Source: Atopomonas sediminilitoris
Lineage (GTDB): Bacteria > Pseudomonadota > Gammaproteobacteria > Pseudomonadales > Pseudomonadaceae
Direction of reading: 5' to 3'
DNA length: 64,000 nt
Assembly (NCBI RefSeq): GCF_022601735.1
Contig: NZ_JAKUMM010000004.1
Coordinates: forward strand, 1-64,000
The notes under the pieces were generated by a model, which saw only the letters and a list, made by a program, of their open reading frames with translations, searched no databases and was not told where the DNA came from. The position numbers were made by a program, and so were the translations under genes. Positions 7,750 to 19,200 of this stretch are shown here, piece after piece (position 1 is the first letter of the stretch; every line of letters starts with the position of its first letter).

Positions 7750-8685
7750 ATGTCTGGCGTTCTGCATAACGTGGATCAGCGTACACGGCTGGTGGGTGAG
7801 AACCGGCTCGAAATCCTCATGTTCCACTTGAGTGGCCGACAGTTGTTCGCCATCAACGTGTTCAAAGTGCAGGAAGTGCTGCAAATGCCCAAGCTCACGC
7901 AAATGCCGCAACGGCATCGCTGCGTGGTAGGCGTGGTGCACTTGCGCGGGCACACCATTCCGGTGATCGATTTGTCGCAAGCCATCGGCATGCGGCCGAT
8001 TCAGCCAGAAGCCAACAGCACCATTATCGTCACCGAATACAACCGCTCAGTGCAGGCGTTCTTGATCGGCGGGGTGGACCGCATCATCAACCTGACGTGG
8101 GATACCGTGATGCCGCCACCCGATGGCGCCGGGCGTAATCATTACCTCACCGCCATCACCAAAGTGGAAGACAAGCTGGTCGAAATTATCGACGTGGAAA
8201 AAGTATTGGCAGAGATCATGCCCTACAACACCCGCGTTTCAGAGGCGCGCCTGCAAGACCCAACACTGGCCACCGCACATGGTCGAGAGATTTTGTTGGT
8301 GGATGACTCCAGCACAGCGTTGATGCAAATGCGCGATACCTTGCGCCAGCTCAATCTGAAAATTCATGCTGTGAGCGATGGCCTGAAAGCATTGCGCTTG
8401 CTTAAAGACTGGGCCGATGCCGGCGAAGATGTTCCCAATAAGCTGTTGATGGTGATTACCGACGCGGAAATGCCGGAGATGGATGGTTATCGTCTCACCA
8501 CAGAAATTCGCAGCGATCCGCGCTTGGCCGACTTGTACGTGGTGTTGCATACCTCGCTGTCTGGCAACTTCAACTTGGCCATGGTGCAGAAGGTCGGCTG
8601 CAATGACTTTTTATCCAAATTTCAGCCCGACAAATTGGTTGATGCGGTCAGCAAGCGGTTATCCAGCCTGACCAGCATCGAGTAA
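7750..8685 (+). CDS. cheV: Chemotaxis coupling protein CheV (CheW + receiver)
   Basis: 311 residues. Residues about 15-165 form a CheW-like scaffold domain that links receptors to CheA. Residues about 178-305 form a receiver domain with the acidic pair D185/D186, phospho-acceptor D238 (VITDAEMPEMDG), T268 and the conserved K290 (LSKF). Phosphorylation by CheA is thought to tune coupling during adaptation. GGAGGG at 7737-7743 fixes the start at ATG 7750. The gene stands apart from any che/fli operon but has its own sigma-28 promoter. The 81-residue gene that follows 10 bases later may be co-transcribed. Confidence 0.95.
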   Translation: MSGVLHNVDQRTRLVGENRLEILMFHLSGRQLFAINVFKVQEVLQMPKLTQMPQRHRCVVGVVHLRGHTIPVIDLSQAIGMRPIQPEANSTIIVTEYNRSVQAFLIGGVDRIINLTWDTVMPPPDGAGRNHYLTAITKVEDKLVEIIDVEKVLAEIMPYNTRVSEARLQDPTLATAHGREILLVDDSSTALMQMRDTLRQLNLKIHAVSDGLKALRLLKDWADAGEDVPNKLLMVITDAEMPEMDGYRLTTEIRSDPRLADLYVVLHTSLSGNFNLAMVQKVGCNDFLSKFQPDKLVDAVSKRLSSLTSIE

Positions 8686-8695
8686 CGGTGCGGTT

Positions 8696-8941
8696 ATGTT
8701 GTTGGATAAAGCCGCGTTGGTCGATTTTTTCGCTCTGTGCACGTTAATCAATAGCGTTTTATTGCTACTGGCAACGCTGTGTTTATGGCGCTGGCGCACG
8801 CCCATCGCGCGGTTACACAGCCAGTTATTGGGCGTGCCGCAAGCGGATTTACCGCGTGAGTATTTCCGCTATCTGGGCAACTATAAATTGTTGCTGCTGG
8901 TGTTTAATTTGGTGCCATTAGTGGCCTTGAGCTTGACCTAG
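8696..8941 (+). CDS. Small two-helix membrane protein (DUF6868-like)
   Basis: 81 residues with two hydrophobic segments, about 9-29 (ALCTLINSVLLLLATLCLW) and about 65-80 (KLLLLVFNLVPLVALSL), joined by a short hydrophilic stretch with LLGVPQADLPREYFRYLGNYK. This resembles the small family I recall as DUF6868, of unknown role. It starts 10 bases after cheV and probably shares its transcript. The ribosome-binding site is weak, consistent with translation after cheV. Confidence 0.65.
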   Translation: MLLDKAALVDFFALCTLINSVLLLLATLCLWRWRTPIARLHSQLLGVPQADLPREYFRYLGNYKLLLLVFNLVPLVALSLT

Positions 8942-9064
8942 GGTAAGGGTTAGCCTGCACCCCTAGTAGTCAGTAAAAAGCTACCAAGCTGCAAACAAAA
9001 AGCGGCTTGCTGAAAATAGATTGCTTTAGATTTGCTTACTTTAGACCTGAGCGACGACCTGCCC

Positions 9065-9496
9065 ATGCTGCGATACCTCGCTGCCGCCTTGATTGCCCTG
9101 TGCTTGTCCACCAATGTGGTGGCGGCTGGGCTGTCGGCTGTGGCTAAGTGCAGCATGCCGGGCAGCTTGCAAGCAGCACAAATGGCGAACCAAAACATGT
9201 CTATGCTGCCCGCCAGCCACAGTGCTCATCACGCCGGTATGCAGGCTGGAGAGGCCAGTATGGATTGCTGCCAAGGCGCTGATAGCTCTGTGCAAACGGC
9301 GGCCAATGCCGACGAACTTGCCAGCACAGCGGATGATGGCTGCCCGATGGGACTGGATTGCCAGCCGGTGCACAGCGTCTTGCTGACCCAGCTACCCACA
9401 CTGCACGTCTTCAATAGCCCTCACTGGCTAAACGCCTTTAATGCTGAGCTAAGCAGCGCGCCTGTGGCTGCCTTGCTGCGCCCCCCGCAACACTGA
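9065..9496 (+). CDS. Exported Cys/Met/His-rich protein at head of copper operon
   Basis: 143 residues. Residues 1-21 form a signal peptide (MLRYLAAALIALCLSTNVVAA). The mature part is rich in soft-metal ligands: C29, C68, C69, C93, C99, a run of Met around 40-47, and HSAHHAGM at 52-59. ATG 9065 is chosen because it gives the signal peptide; a TTG at 9032 is also in frame. It precedes the CusCBAF-like genes in the same direction with an 80-base gap. A role in periplasmic copper or silver binding or sensing is inferred from composition and position; I know of no solved member. Confidence 0.7.
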   Translation: MLRYLAAALIALCLSTNVVAAGLSAVAKCSMPGSLQAAQMANQNMSMLPASHSAHHAGMQAGEASMDCCQGADSSVQTAANADELASTADDGCPMGLDCQPVHSVLLTQLPTLHVFNSPHWLNAFNAELSSAPVAALLRPPQH

Positions 9497-9575
9497 TCCT
9501 GATTGATTGGCTAAGTCGTCGGTACTGCTGACGGCTTGTCTGCGGCTATGCCGTGTTATCACAGGATGTTGAACC

Positions 9576-10868
9576 ATGAGCGTTATCTTTTCTTCGCCCG
9601 TTGTGCCGCGCGTGTTGGCGCTGGGCGTACTCTTGTTGGCCAGCCAGGCAAGCTTGGCGCTAACCCTTGACCAAGCCTTGCAACAAGCCTTGGCGCAGGC
9701 GCCGAGTCTAAAGGCCACGGCGGCCGGCGTGGACGCCGCCGAGCAAGCACGTATCCCTGCGGCTGCCTTGCCTGATCCAGTACTCAAATTGGGGGTGCAA
9801 AACGTCCCTGTAGAAAACGATCAGCGTTTTCGCCTAGATCGCGAGCCGATGACCATGCAAATGCTTGGCTTAATGCAAGAGGTGCCCAGTCGCGCCAAAC
9901 GTGCGGCCTGGCAGCAGCAAGCTGATGCGACGCTCGGCAGTGCCCAGGCGGCGGCGCACTTTCAGGCGCAAAGCGTGGCTGCGCAAACCGCCGCAGCGTG
10001 GCTACGGGCGTGGGCCAGTGAGCAGCGCTTGGCGTTGTTTCCCGCCCTGATCAAAGAAAACCGCTTGCTCGATAAAGCAGTGCAGGTGCGTTTGGCAGCA
10101 GGGCTAGGTTTGGCGGCCGAGCGCTTGGTGCCTCGCCAGCAAGCGGCGTTGTTGCACGAACAGCAAGACGCACTGCACGCGCAACGCAAGCAAAATCTCG
10201 CCCAACTCGCGCGTTGGACTGCCAGCCCAGCCCCTGCTGTTGAGGGCGGCTGGCCACAGTGGCCGGTGCAGCGTGCGCGCTACCGTCAGGCCTTATTGCA
10301 GCATCCGGCACTGCGCACTGCGGCGGCGCAAACGCGCGGTGCTGAGGCGGACGTTGCCTTGGCCGTGGCGGACAAAACCCCGGATTGGGCTTGGGAAGTG
10401 GCCTATCAGAACCGTGATCCAGCCTTTGGCGACATGGTCAGTCTGCAGGTGTCGATGGATCTGCCTTTGTTTGTCGGCAGCCGCCAAGGCCCACGGATTG
10501 CCGCAGAGCAGGCAAGGCTAAGCCAAACCCAAGCGCAACGTGACGATCTGCGTCTGCAATTACAAGCCGAGTTGGAGCAGGGCTTGGCCGAGCTAGAGCG
10601 CCTGCAATTGGCGGTGCGGCGCAGCGAGCAAACCCTGTTGCCTTTGGCGACACAACGCGCGCAGTTAGCACTGGCGGATTACCGCGGCGGGCAGGGCAGC
10701 TTGACGGAGGTGATCGCCGCGCGGCGTGAACTGATCGAAACCCAGTTGCGCGACATCGACCTGCGCGAGCAGCAGTCCTTGACCAATGCGGCGCTGTATT
10801 TCGCCTTTGATCCACAGCATCAAGAGCCAGCGCTATATCACCCTAAAGCCACGGAGGCGCAGCCATGA
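9576..10868 (+). CDS. TolC-family outer-membrane efflux protein (CusC-like)
   Basis: 430 residues. A signal peptide (to about A29) is followed by LTLDQALQQALAQAPSLKA, the usual start of TolC-family helices, and two long alpha-helical repeats (about 30-210 and 225-415) rich in Gln, Ala and Leu. It forms the outer-membrane duct of a tripartite RND pump. It lacks an obvious lipobox, unlike E. coli CusC. Its last four bases overlap the start of the adaptor gene (ATGA), so the genes are translationally coupled. Family members in metal-efflux operons share the PDPVLKLGV segment seen here at about 65-73. Confidence 0.87.
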   Translation: MSVIFSSPVVPRVLALGVLLLASQASLALTLDQALQQALAQAPSLKATAAGVDAAEQARIPAAALPDPVLKLGVQNVPVENDQRFRLDREPMTMQMLGLMQEVPSRAKRAAWQQQADATLGSAQAAAHFQAQSVAAQTAAAWLRAWASEQRLALFPALIKENRLLDKAVQVRLAAGLGLAAERLVPRQQAALLHEQQDALHAQRKQNLAQLARWTASPAPAVEGGWPQWPVQRARYRQALLQHPALRTAAAQTRGAEADVALAVADKTPDWAWEVAYQNRDPAFGDMVSLQVSMDLPLFVGSRQGPRIAAEQARLSQTQAQRDDLRLQLQAELEQGLAELERLQLAVRRSEQTLLPLATQRAQLALADYRGGQGSLTEVIAARRELIETQLRDIDLREQQSLTNAALYFAFDPQHQEPALYHPKATEAQP

Positions 10869-12385
10869 AACGATACGCTTATTTTAATCTCGGCGTGCTG
10901 AGCATGCTGCTCAGTGCTTCAGCATTGGCTGCCGAGTCCAATGCAGAGCCCAATACTGAGTCGCATGCCGAACACGCGGCGCCCACCGCTAAGGTGGCAG
11001 AACAAGCCGAGCGTGAGGTGCTGTATTGGTACGACCCAATGTACCCGCAGCAAAAGTTCGACCAGCCCGGCAAATCACCGTTTATGGACATGGACCTAGT
11101 ACCGCGCTACGCCGACAGCGGTGACGATGGTGCCAGTGTGCGCATCGACCCGAGCATCACTCAGAACCTCGGCATGCGTTTAGCGACGGTCGAGCGCAGG
11201 GCGCTGGGCGGCGAGTTGGATGTGGTCGGCACCCTGCAATTTAATGCTCGTGATTTGGCCGTGGTGCAGGCGCGCGCCGAGGGCTTTGTCGAGCGCATTT
11301 ACCCCCATGCGCCAGAAGATGTCATCAGCGCCGGTGAGCCCTTGGTGGACTTGCTCGTGCCGGCTTGGAGTGCGCCGCAGCAGGAATACTTGGCTTTGCG
11401 TGGCCTGGGTGAGCCAGAGCTACTCAGCGCCGCGCGCCAGCGTTTGCGCTTGGCTGGCTTGCCCGCTGAGATGATTGCCCAGCTGGAAAAAACCGGCCGC
11501 CTGCAACATGTGTGGACGGTACGCAGCCCGCTGGCCGGGGTGATTGAAACCCTTGAGGTGCGTGAGGGCATGACCCTCAGCACCGGGCAAACCTTGGCGC
11601 GTATCAACGCGTTGGCCAGCGTGTGGTTGGAAGTGGCCGTGCCAGAAGCCGAAGCGAGCACCTTAGCGGCTGGGCAAGCCGTCACCGCACGCCTGCCGGC
11701 ACTGCCGGGACAAATGCTAGAAGGCAAGATTGCCGCCGTGTTGCCGCAAGCCAATCAAGACAGCCGCACCGTGCGCGTGCGCGTGGAGTTAGCCAACCCC
11801 GAGCGGCAACTGCGCCCGGGCATGACCGCGCAAGTACGCCTGCGCCGTGATGATGGTGAGGCTTTGGCGATACCCAGCGAAGCAGTGATCCGCACAGGGC
11901 GTCGCGCATTGGTGATGTTGGCCGAAGACGATGGCCGCTTTCGCCCTGTGGAAGTCACCCTTGGCCGTGAAACCCGCCAAGGTGTCGAGGTATTAGCGGG
12001 CCTTAACGCCGGTCAACAGGTGGTGCGTTCGGGGCAATTCTTGATTGATTCCGAGGCCAGTTTGCGCGGCATTTTGGCGCAGTCGCTGGAAAAATCCGCC
12101 AGCCACGGGCAAACCCTGCACACCGCAGAGGCCAGCATTTTGGCGATTGAAGACCGCAGCCTGCTGCTGGATCACGGCCCGTTTGTCAGTTTGGATATGC
12201 CGGGCATGATCATGGGCTTTCCGCTGGCTGATCCGGCGCTTAAACACGGTCTGCAAGTCGGCGATAAAGTACGCGTGGGGGTCAGCTTAGGTGACGCTGG
12301 GCCTACCCTGATGCAGGTGGAAAAACTTACCCAAGACCCGCATGCCGGGCACGCAGACACTCGCTCTGAGCAGGTGCAGCCATGA
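10865..12385 (+). CDS. CusB-like membrane-fusion protein with HMBD and CusF-like tail
   Basis: 506 residues in three parts. After the signal peptide (about 1-23) comes a heavy-metal-binding domain, [16 protein letters not shown] at 54-69 and [10 protein letters not shown] at 71-80, whose M59, M74 and M76 correspond to the metal-transferring Met set of CusB. The middle (about 95-410) is a typical RND adaptor with lipoyl, hairpin and barrel segments. The C-terminus (about 420-495) is a CusF-like beta-barrel with MPGMIMGF, which keeps the Met ligands but lacks the Trp of CusF. It bridges the inner-membrane pump and the outer-membrane duct. Both ends overlap neighbours by four bases. Confidence 0.9.
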   Translation: MKRYAYFNLGVLSMLLSASALAAESNAEPNTESHAEHAAPTAKVAEQAEREVLYWYDPMYPQQKFDQPGKSPFMDMDLVPRYADSGDDGASVRIDPSITQNLGMRLATVERRALGGELDVVGTLQFNARDLAVVQARAEGFVERIYPHAPEDVISAGEPLVDLLVPAWSAPQQEYLALRGLGEPELLSAARQRLRLAGLPAEMIAQLEKTGRLQHVWTVRSPLAGVIETLEVREGMTLSTGQTLARINALASVWLEVAVPEAEASTLAAGQAVTARLPALPGQMLEGKIAAVLPQANQDSRTVRVRVELANPERQLRPGMTAQVRLRRDDGEALAIPSEAVIRTGRRALVMLAEDDGRFRPVEVTLGRETRQGVEVLAGLNAGQQVVRSGQFLIDSEASLRGILAQSLEKSASHGQTLHTAEASILAIEDRSLLLDHGPFVSLDMPGMIMGFPLADPALKHGLQVGDKVRVGVSLGDAGPTLMQVEKLTQDPHAGHADTRSEQVQP

Positions 12386-15300
12386 TTGCGGCGATCATTC
12401 GCTGGTCGGTGCATAACCGCTTACTGGTGCTGCTGGCCACGCTGTTTGCCAGCGCGTGGGGGGTGTGGTCGGTGCAAAACACCGGCATCGACGCACTGCC
12501 GGACTTATCCGACACGCAGGTGATTATCCGCACCTCGTACCCGGGCCAAGCGCCGCAACTGGTCGAAAACCAAGTCACTTATCCGCTGGCCTCGACCATG
12601 TTGTCAGTGCCGGGGGCGAGTACCGTGCGCGGGTTTTCCTTCTTCGGCGACAGCTTCGTGTATGTGCTGTTTGAAGACGGTACCGATCTGTATTGGGCGC
12701 GTTCGCGGGTGTTGGAGTACTTAAACCAAGTGCAGGGTCGTCTGCCGGCTGGTGTGCAACCGAGCCTCGGGCCGGATGCCACGGGTGTCGGTTGGATTTA
12801 TCAGTACGCGCTGGTGGATCGCAGCGGCAAACATGACCTCGCACAGCTGCGCGCCCTGCAAGATTGGTTCTTGCGCTACGAGTTGATCAGCCTAGAGAAC
12901 GTCGCCGAGGTGGCCAGTATTGGCGGCATGGTGCGCCAGTATCAGGTGTTGCTCGACCCCATCCGCATGGCCAGTCGCGGGGTGAGCCAACAGCAAGTGG
13001 CCGAGGCGATCAATCGTGCTAACCAAGAAACCGGCGGCAGCGTGCTGGAGCTGGGCGAGGCGGAGTTCATGGTGCGCGCCTCGGGTTACCTGCAAAACGT
13101 GGCTGATTTTCGTGAGATACCGCTGCGCTTGGACAGCAACGGCGTGCCGTTGTTATTGGGCGATGTCGCGCACATTCAGCTAGGGCCAGAAATGCGTCGT
13201 GGCATCGGCGAGTTGAACGGCGAGGGCGAGGCGGTCGGCGGCGTGGTGATTTTGCGCAGCGGCAAAAACGCGCGCAGCACCTTAGCCGCCGTGCAGGCCA
13301 AAGTGGTCGAACTGCAAAGCAGCCTGCCCGAGGGCGTGGAGATCGTCACCACCTATGACCGCAGCGGTTTGATCGATCGTGCGGTGGCTAACCTCAAGAG
13401 CAAGCTGCTGGAAGAGTTCTTGATGGTGGCGCTGATTTGCGCGTTGTTTTTGTGGCATCTGCGCTCATCCCTAGTGGCGATCATTTCGCTGCCGGTGGGG
13501 GTGTTAGTAGCGTTTATCGTGATGCAGGCGCAGGGGATTAACGCCAACATCATGTCCCTCGGCGGCATTGCGATTGCCGTGGGCGCTATGGTCGATGCCG
13601 CCGTGGTGATGATCGAGAACGCGCACAAAAAGCTTGAAGCTTGGCAGCACGCCCACCCGGGCGAAGTGCTCAAAGGTGAGGCGCATTGGCGGGTGATCAC
13701 GCAGGCGGCCGAGGAGGTCGGTCCGGCGCTGTTTTTCAGCCTGCTGATCATCACCTTGTCGTTCGTCCCAGTATTTACCTTACAGGCGCAAGAGGGCCGC
13801 TTATTCGCCCCGCTGGCCTACACCAAAACTTACGCCATGGCAGCCTCGGCCGCGTTAGCGGTGACCCTGATTCCGGTGCTGATGGGCTTCTGGATTCGCG
13901 GCAAGATTCCCAGCGAAACCGCCAATCCGCTCAATCGTGGGTTGATTCGCGTGTATCAGCCGCTGCTGGATAAGGTGCTGGCTCGGCCGAAAACCACCTT
14001 GGTCGTCGCCGCCTTGTTGTTGGCGACCACGGCTTGGCCGCTGTCCAAACTCGGCGGGGAGTTTTTGCCGCCGCTCGATGAAGGCGACCTGCTGTATATG
14101 CCCAGTGCTTTGCCGGGGCTGTCGGCGCAAAAGGCCGCGCAGTTGTTGCAGCAAACCGACCGCTTGATCAAAACCGTGCCTGAGGTGCATCGGGTGTTTG
14201 GTAAGGCGGGCCGCGCGGAAAGCGCCACCGACCCGGCACCACTGGAGATGTTTGAAACCATCATCCAGTTCAAACCGCGCGAGCAGTGGCGCGCGGGCAT
14301 GACGCCGGAAAAACTGGTGGAAGAACTCGACCGCGCCGTGCAAGTGCCGGGCTTGGCGAACCTGTGGATTGCGCCGATTCGTAACCGCATCGATATGCTG
14401 GCCACCGGCATCAAGAGCCCGATTGGGGTCAAGGTGTCGGGCGATCACCTGGATCAGATCGACCAAGTTAGCGTGCAGGTGGAGAAAATCGCCCGCACGG
14501 TGCCAGGGGTTAGTTCGGCTTTGGCCGAGCGTTTAACTGGCGGGCGCTATCTGGATGTGCGGATCGACCGCGCGCGCGCGGCGCAATACGGCCTGAACAT
14601 CGCCGATGTGCAGGCGATTGTCAGTGGCGCCATCGGTGGGCAGAACATTGGTGAAACGGTCGAAGGGTTAGCGCGTTTCCCCATCAGCTTGCGTTATGGG
14701 CGTGAATGGCGTGACTCGCCAACGGCGCTTAAAGAGCTGCCAATTTTCACTCAAGGCGGCGCGCAGATCACCTTAGGCACGGTGGCCGATGTACTGATCA
14801 CCGACGGCCCGCCGATGCTGAAAAGCGAGAACGCGCGGCTGTCTGGCTGGGTGTATATCGACGTGCGCGGGCGCGACTTAGTGTCGGTGGTTAATGACCT
14901 GCGCGCGCAAGTCGCCGAGCAAGTAGAGATGCCTGCGGGTGTCAGCGTGGCGTTCTCGGGGCAGTTCGAGTTTATCGAGCGGGCCAATGCGCGGCTAAAA
15001 CTGGTGGTGCCGGCCACGCTGATGATCATCTTCGTGCTCTTGTACTTAACCTTTAGCCGCGTGGGCGAGGCCGTGTTGATTATGGCCAGCTTGCCGTTCG
15101 CGCTGATTGGCGGCATCTGGTTTATCTACTTGGCCGGCTACAACCTGTCGGTGGCGACGGGGGTGGGCTTTATTGCCTTGGCTGGGGTGGCTGCCGAGTT
15201 TGGCGTGATCATGCTGTTGTACTTGCGTAATGCCTGGCGCGAACAGCAAAGCTTGGGGCATAGCGGGCCCGACGGCTTGCTGGCCGCCATTCGCGAGGGC

Positions 15301-15549
15301 GCGGTGCAGCGCATTCGCCCCAAGGCTATGACAGTGGCGACTATCGTCGCCGGTTTGGCACCGATCTTCTGGGGTTCGGGCACCGGCAGCGAAATCATGA
15401 GCCGCATCGCTGCGCCTATGCTCGGCGGCATGCTTAGCGCCCCCTTGTTATCCCTGTTCGTTTTACCGGCGGCTTACCGCCTGTGGCATGGCCGCGAGGC
15501 CCAACGCAGCGCCGAACCGATCAGCGCTGCGCAATCAGAGCAACCCTAA
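12382..15549 (+). CDS. cusA: CusA-type Cu(I)/Ag(I) RND efflux permease
   Basis: 1055 residues, the size of E. coli CusA (1047). The three methionines that bind Cu(I)/Ag(I) in CusA are present at the same numbers: M573 (LLYMPS), M623 (PLEMFE) and M672 (NRIDML). The proton-relay Asp is D405 in [13 protein letters not shown]. Twelve membrane helices and two periplasmic loops are apparent. It takes monovalent copper or silver from the periplasm, and perhaps the cytoplasm, and drives it out by proton antiport. It is coupled to the adaptor gene by an ATGA overlap and followed 11 bases later by the CusF-like gene. No cusRS-type regulator lies in the window. Confidence 0.95.
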   Translation: MIAAIIRWSVHNRLLVLLATLFASAWGVWSVQNTGIDALPDLSDTQVIIRTSYPGQAPQLVENQVTYPLASTMLSVPGASTVRGFSFFGDSFVYVLFEDGTDLYWARSRVLEYLNQVQGRLPAGVQPSLGPDATGVGWIYQYALVDRSGKHDLAQLRALQDWFLRYELISLENVAEVASIGGMVRQYQVLLDPIRMASRGVSQQQVAEAINRANQETGGSVLELGEAEFMVRASGYLQNVADFREIPLRLDSNGVPLLLGDVAHIQLGPEMRRGIGELNGEGEAVGGVVILRSGKNARSTLAAVQAKVVELQSSLPEGVEIVTTYDRSGLIDRAVANLKSKLLEEFLMVALICALFLWHLRSSLVAIISLPVGVLVAFIVMQAQGINANIMSLGGIAIAVGAMVDAAVVMIENAHKKLEAWQHAHPGEVLKGEAHWRVITQAAEEVGPALFFSLLIITLSFVPVFTLQAQEGRLFAPLAYTKTYAMAASAALAVTLIPVLMGFWIRGKIPSETANPLNRGLIRVYQPLLDKVLARPKTTLVVAALLLATTAWPLSKLGGEFLPPLDEGDLLYMPSALPGLSAQKAAQLLQQTDRLIKTVPEVHRVFGKAGRAESATDPAPLEMFETIIQFKPREQWRAGMTPEKLVEELDRAVQVPGLANLWIAPIRNRIDMLATGIKSPIGVKVSGDHLDQIDQVSVQVEKIARTVPGVSSALAERLTGGRYLDVRIDRARAAQYGLNIADVQAIVSGAIGGQNIGETVEGLARFPISLRYGREWRDSPTALKELPIFTQGGAQITLGTVADVLITDGPPMLKSENARLSGWVYIDVRGRDLVSVVNDLRAQVAEQVEMPAGVSVAFSGQFEFIERANARLKLVVPATLMIIFVLLYLTFSRVGEAVLIMASLPFALIGGIWFIYLAGYNLSVATGVGFIALAGVAAEFGVIMLLYLRNAWREQQSLGHSGPDGLLAAIREGAVQRIRPKAMTVATIVAGLAPIFWGSGTGSEIMSRIAAPMLGGMLSAPLLSLFVLPAAYRLWHGREAQRSAEPISAAQSEQP

Positions 15550-15560
15550 GGAGAGACACC

Positions 15561-16091
15561 ATGAAAGCTATCGCATTGGGTTTTATCATCGGCGCGGCGC
15601 TGCCGCTTCACGCTGTCGCAGAAGCGGCGCATCACAGCGGCGACGCTGTTGCGGCACCCGTCGTACAGGAGGCCGCCGCCATGGCTGACGGTATGCAAGA
15701 AGGGATGAAGGAGGGGATGAAAGAGGGCATGCAAGACAAGATGGCCAACATGCACGAGGGTATGGGTGACATGGCCGACATGCATAAAAACATGCACGGC
15801 GAAGGTCACGGCATGGCGTCTGGTGACATGAAAAAGGCCATGCCAATGCAACAGGGCGATATGGGCATGTCTGGCGAAGGCGAGGGCGTGATCAAAGCCT
15901 TGCTGCCTGACCGTAAGCAAGTGGTGATCGACCACGAGCCAGTGGCCAGCCACAACTGGCCGAAGATGACCATGGGCTTTGCCGTCACCGATGCCAAATT
16001 GCTGGAGGGCTTAAGCGTGGGTGACAAGGTACGCTTTAAGTTTACCGCGAAGGGCATGGATGGCCTGATCAATGAGATCAGCCAGCAGTAA
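15561..16091 (+). CDS. CusF-like periplasmic Cu/Ag chaperone with Met/His-rich linker
   Basis: 176 residues. A signal peptide (about 1-20) is followed by a long Met- and His-rich stretch, residues about 41-103, with near-repeats GMKEGMKEGM and MANMHEGMGDMADMHKNMH. The C-terminal CusF fold (about 108-175) keeps H125, W133, M136 and M138 (NWPKMTMGF), the cation-pi and thioether ligands of CusF. It should deliver Cu(I)/Ag(I) to the CusB-like adaptor. The linker, absent from E. coli CusF, could hold extra ions. GGAGAG just upstream of ATG 15561 supports the start. It is the last gene of the operon, closed by the 16200-16236 terminator. Confidence 0.88.
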   Translation: MKAIALGFIIGAALPLHAVAEAAHHSGDAVAAPVVQEAAAMADGMQEGMKEGMKEGMQDKMANMHEGMGDMADMHKNMHGEGHGMASGDMKKAMPMQQGDMGMSGEGEGVIKALLPDRKQVVIDHEPVASHNWPKMTMGFAVTDAKLLEGLSVGDKVRFKFTAKGMDGLINEISQQ

Positions 16092-16199
16092 TGAGGTTGA
16101 GTCACTGCATGGCGCGCTGCGCGTGAGCGATGTCTGGCGAGTTGTGCGCTGGGCGTCTTGCTGTTAAATCGCTTGCGATTGAATACTGCTGCGTGAACG

Positions 16200-16236
16200 A
16201 AAAAGCCCCTGCGACAAGCGTGCGCAGGGGCTTTTT
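16200..16236. terminator. Bidirectional terminator between copper operon and RND pump
   Basis: A perfect 14-bp stem, AAAAAGCCCCTGCG / CGCAGGGGCTTTTT, with a 9-base loop. A on one side and T on the other let it work for both converging transcripts. Confidence 0.92.
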
Positions 16237-16249
16237 CGCGAACGTATAG

Positions 16250-19200
16250 TTATTCGGCGGTGGGCACGGTTTTGCGCTCACGCGCCAGATAGGTATACAG
16301 CGCCGGTAATACAAACAAGGTGAAGGCGGTGCCGACGGTCATGCCGGTAGCAATCACTAAGCCTATGTTGGCACGGCTGGCGGCGCCTGCACCCTCGGCG
16401 AGAATCAGCGGTAGCACCCCCAGCACCATCGCTGCGGTGGTCATGAGTACCGGGCGCAGACGAATGGCGGCGGCTTGCTCGACTGCATCGCGCAGACTTA
16501 AGCCCTGCTCATCGCGCAACTGATTGGCGAACTCGACGATCAAGATGCCGTGTTTGCTGATCAGGCCGATCAAGGTGACGAGGCCGACTTGGGTGTAGAT
16601 GTTCAGCGTTGCGTAACCTAAGAAGATCGGGATCAGCGCGCCGCAAATCGACAGTGGCACCGTAATCAGCACCACCAGCGGGTCGCGGAAACTCTCAAAC
16701 TGCGCCGCCAGTACCAAATAAATAATTGCCAAGGCCAAGGCAAAGGTCATGTACAGCGCGCTGCCTTCTTGGCTGTATTGGCGCGACTGACCCGCTACAT
16801 CGTAGGTGAAACCTTGTGGCGCTTCTTCATCGGCAATTTGCTGCAAGGTTTGCAGCGCTTCACCCATGCTGACCATCGGCACGCCTTGGATCATGGCCGA
16901 GTTTAGCTGCTGGAACTGGGTCAGCTGTGTGGGTCTGGCGCGCTCGCTTACGCTGATCACCGTGGCCAGTGGCAGCATTTGGCCGCTGGCGCTTTTTACG
17001 TAGTAGTTGTTCAGCCAGCCGCCGTTGTCACGATAGGCTTGCTCCACTTGTGCGATGACCTTGTAACTGCGGCCATCCACGGTAAAGCGATTGATTTCGC
17101 CCTCCCCCAGCAGGGTGCTTAAGGTGCTGCCGATGTCCTGCATGGCAACACCCATTTGCGCGGCCTTTTCGCGATCGACTTCCACGACGATCTCGGGCTT
17201 ATCAAAGGCTAGGTCAACATCCAGAAAGGCAAACTTACCGGTGGCGGCGGCGCGCTCTTTGATGCGCTGCGTCACTTGCAGCAACGACTCGTAATCGCTG
17301 GGCGTGTTGATGATGAACTGTACCGGCAAGCCTTCACCGCTGCCGGGCAGGCTGGGGCGGTTGAAGGTGAAAATCTTGATGCCCGGTATCTTGTTTAACT
17401 CGGCCTGTACCAGCGGCAGGATCTCTTGTTGGGTACGGCTGCGTTCATTCCAAGGCTTTAACAGCATGCCGCCAAAGGCGGTTTGCACGCCGTTGGTGCC
17501 GTTGACTTGGAAAGCCGAGTAGTACTCGGGAAACTGCTTAAACACCTCGGTGAACTGGTTGGTGTATTGCGTTAAATAGTCCAAGTTGGCGGTTTGCGGG
17601 GCGCTGGCCATGACGAAGACCACGCCTTGGTCTTCACTGGGGGCGAGCTCGCTCTTGCTGAATTTAAACAGCGCGGGGATCACCAGAATCAACACCGCGG
17701 CGATCACAAGCACGACGCTGCGGGTTTCTAGGCTGCTGTGCAGGGCGCGCTCGTAAGCTTGTTTGAGCTTGTCGAAGAGGGCATCGAGTTTATGCGCGAG
17801 CCCGCTAGGGTTGTCGTCATGGCGCAGCAACTTGGCGCACATCATCGGCGATAAGGTGAGGGCGACAATCCCTGAGATCACCACAGCGCCGGCCAAGGTA
17901 AAGGCGAACTCTTTAAACAGCGCGCCGGTCAGGCCGCTCAATAAGCCAATCGGGGCGTACACCGCGGCGAGGGTGATGGTCATGGAAATCACCGGCACGG
18001 CAATTTCACGAGCCCCTTCTAACGCGGCGTTCAGCGGGGTTTTGCCTTCTTCAATATGGCGGTGAATGTTCTCCACCACCACGATGGCATCGTCCACCAC
18101 CAGACCGATCGCCAAGACCATGGCCAAGAGCGTCAGTAGGTTGATGGAATAGCCCATCATCTGCATGAAAAACAGCACGCCAATCATCGATAGCGGAATC
18201 GTGATGACGGGGATCAGCACCGAGCGCCACGCGCCCAAAAACAAGAACACCACGACGATGACGATCAACACGGCTTCAAACAGGGTTTTCACCACCTCGT
18301 CGATCGAGGCTTGAATAAACAAGGTGGCGTCGTAACCAATGTCGAGTTTCAAGCTTGGTGGCAGCTGATTTTCCAGTTGCGGCAGCAGGATGCGCACTTG
18401 CTTGATGACTTCCAGCGGGTTGGCACTGGGCGTGCCTTTAATGCCGATATACACCGCCTGTACACCGCCGAAAAAGCTAATGGAGTCGTAACTGGCGGAG
18501 TCCAGCTCGACACGGGCGACATCGCCCAACAGCACACGGCTGTCACCTTGGGTTTTCAGCGGAATGGCGGCAAAGGCTTTGGCATCTTTGAGTTCGGTTT
18601 GCGCGTTAACACTGGAAACCACCAGCGAGCCTTTGGTTTCACCGGCGGCAGACAAGAAGTTATAGGCGCGCACTTTGTCGTTGATGTCTTTGGCAGTGAC
18701 GCCATAGGCGGCCATGCGTGCGGGGTCTAGCCACACGCGCATGGCAAAGGTGCGATTGCCTAAAATTTGCGCTTCGGCAATCCCAGGTAACGTGGCCAGC
18801 TTGGGCTGCACGACGCGGGAAAGATAATCGGTGATTTGCGGGTTGCTGAGCGCATCGCTGGAGAAACTGATGTACATCAGCGCCGAAGAATCGGCCGCTT
18901 TTTTGGTGATGACCGGGTCATCGGCTTCGTTGGGCAGCTGGTTTTTAACTTCAGCGGCTTTGGCCATCACTTCGGTGAACAGCTGGTTGGTGTCGATGCC
19001 TAAGCGCGCGTAAATATTGATGGTCGAGATATTTTGCCGGCTGCTGGAGGTCATGTAGTCGATGCCTTCGGCACCAGCCAGACTCTGTTGCAGCGGTTGG
19101 GTGATGTAGCCCTGAATGGTTTCGGCGTTAGCGCCGGCATAGGTGGTGCTGACTGTGATCAGCGCGTTTTCCATCTTTGGGTACTGACGGATCGAGAGCG

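Noticed and set aside
15700..15800. Short tandem repeat (GGNATGAAGGAG-like) in the CusF-like gene
   Set aside because: It is the DNA form of the Met/Glu/Lys linker repeats within the protein and is explained by coding sequence.
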